Below, piece after piece: positions 63,874-64,000 of a stretch of DNA of 64,000 nucleotides. Positions within the stretch are counted from its first letter, which is position 1, and each line of letters opens with the position of its first letter. The stretch comes from Fulvivirga imtechensis AK7 (GTDB lineage: Bacteria > Bacteroidota > Bacteroidia > Cytophagales > Cyclobacteriaceae). The position numbers were made by a program, and so were the translations under genes. The notes beneath the pieces are model-generated. The model worked only from the letters and a program-made list of their open reading frames with translations. It was not told the origin of the DNA and did no database searches. The DNA is taken from NCBI RefSeq assembly GCF_000331535.1, contig NZ_AMZN01000072.1:1-64000 (forward strand), given 5' to 3'.

Positions 63874-64000
63874 GGGCTGAGGGGTGAGAGCTGAGGTTTT
63901 CTGGGCTTATGATTGAGTAAAAAACTATTTCTAAAATCCTGATCTTTAGTGATCAAAATTAAATCATTAGCATCTGCATATTCAGAAATCCGTGAATCTT
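63843..64000 (-). CDS. DUF5615 PIN-like protein, 3' part, running off the right edge
   Basis: Reading the minus strand from the edge gives DSRISEYADANDLILITKDQ and DFRNSFLLNHKPRK, the DUF5615 PIN-like pattern (TKDxDF with the acidic catalytic site). The frame then passes into PQLSPLSPHLSAP, encoded by the CTCAG/CTCAC low-complexity tract, and ends at a TAA (63843-63845) inside nadB. The normal C-terminus (KLIRINLGN type) is missing, so the gene is probably truncated or frameshifted by the repeat. Confidence 0.6.
   Translation of the reverse strand, partial: DSRISEYADANDLILITKDQDFRNSFLLNHKPRKPQLSPLSPHLSAPISTL
63874..63900 (-). repeat. CTCAG/CTCAC low-complexity tract
   Basis: GCTGAGGGGTGAGAGCTGAGG follows the nadB stop (with matching sequence before it). 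On the minus strand it reads CTCAGCTCTCACCCCTCAG, in the sense of the DUF5615 gene. TCAGCCCTCACCTC (complement at about 63867-63880) recurs at about 51309-51322. Confidence 0.7.

Overview
The window looks like a chromosomal segment of a member of the Bacteroidota, most likely a Cytophagales bacterium (Fulvivirga/Flammeovirga-like); the genus is inference. The evidence is two SusC/SusD outer-membrane nutrient-uptake pairs, a TonB-dependent receptor with a DUF4249 lipoprotein, a type IX secretion (T9SS) style C-terminal domain, many signal-peptide and lipobox proteins, Bacteroidota-specific families (DUF4924, DUF4199, DUF1684), promoters of the TAnnTTTG type, and weak Shine-Dalgarno use. I see no rRNA, tRNA, CRISPR array, prophage or complete insertion sequence.

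Layout. 0.3-4.3 kb: a large secreted NHL-propeller/Ig-repeat protein and a PKD lipoprotein. 4.6-10.3 kb (minus): an IPT/kelch lipoprotein, a TonB-dependent receptor, a DUF4249 lipoprotein and a small secreted protein. 10.4-16.2 kb (minus): SusC-SusD-lipoprotein operon ending in a clear terminator. 16.6-22.2 kb (minus): a second SusC-SusD-lipoprotein operon, also with a terminator. Neither operon carries carbohydrate-active enzymes here, so the substrates are unknown. 22.3-32.3 kb: OmpA/TPR/propeller protein, folD, lepA, DUF4924 protein, amidohydrolase, methyltransferase, TerB-like protein and an acyl-carrier-protein phosphodiesterase homologue. 32.6-39.1 kb: a sortilin-like multi-Asp-box protein and a one-component-like sensor histidine kinase with a periplasmic two-propeller sensor. 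39.1-50.7 kb: thiL, methylmalonyl-CoA epimerase, an IscA/HesB protein, a RidA-family deaminase, an M24 aminopeptidase, a subtilase, an ABC-F ATPase, and a phospholipase C/S1-P1-type protein. 50.9-58.8 kb (plus): rpsT, radC, DUF1684 protein, intradiol dioxygenase-like lipoprotein, pheT, a ZapB-like coiled coil, zapA, a probable 6S-like RNA, and rny. 59.4-63.9 kb: TPR-SpoIIE phosphatase, nadA and nadB (de novo NAD), then the 3' end of a DUF5615 PIN-like gene running in from the right edge.

The protein-coding content is mostly ordinary. The less ordinary material lies between genes. There are two inverted 137-bp copies of a hairpin-bearing element with 17-bp terminal inverted repeats; a 92-bp element with 21-bp terminal repeats; a roughly 270-bp inverted-repeat element with relatives elsewhere; duplicated 40-bp blocks with CCTGACAGG hairpins; and a decayed four-helix-bundle (23S rRNA intervening-sequence family) gene held between long inverted repeats. 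There is also a set of low-complexity AGTTCTC/CTCAG-type tracts that sit just after stop codons, usually in the sense direction. These suggest non-autonomous mobile or structural repeats accumulating at gene 3' ends. A 59-residue lipoprotein gene and several corrected start codons are also given.
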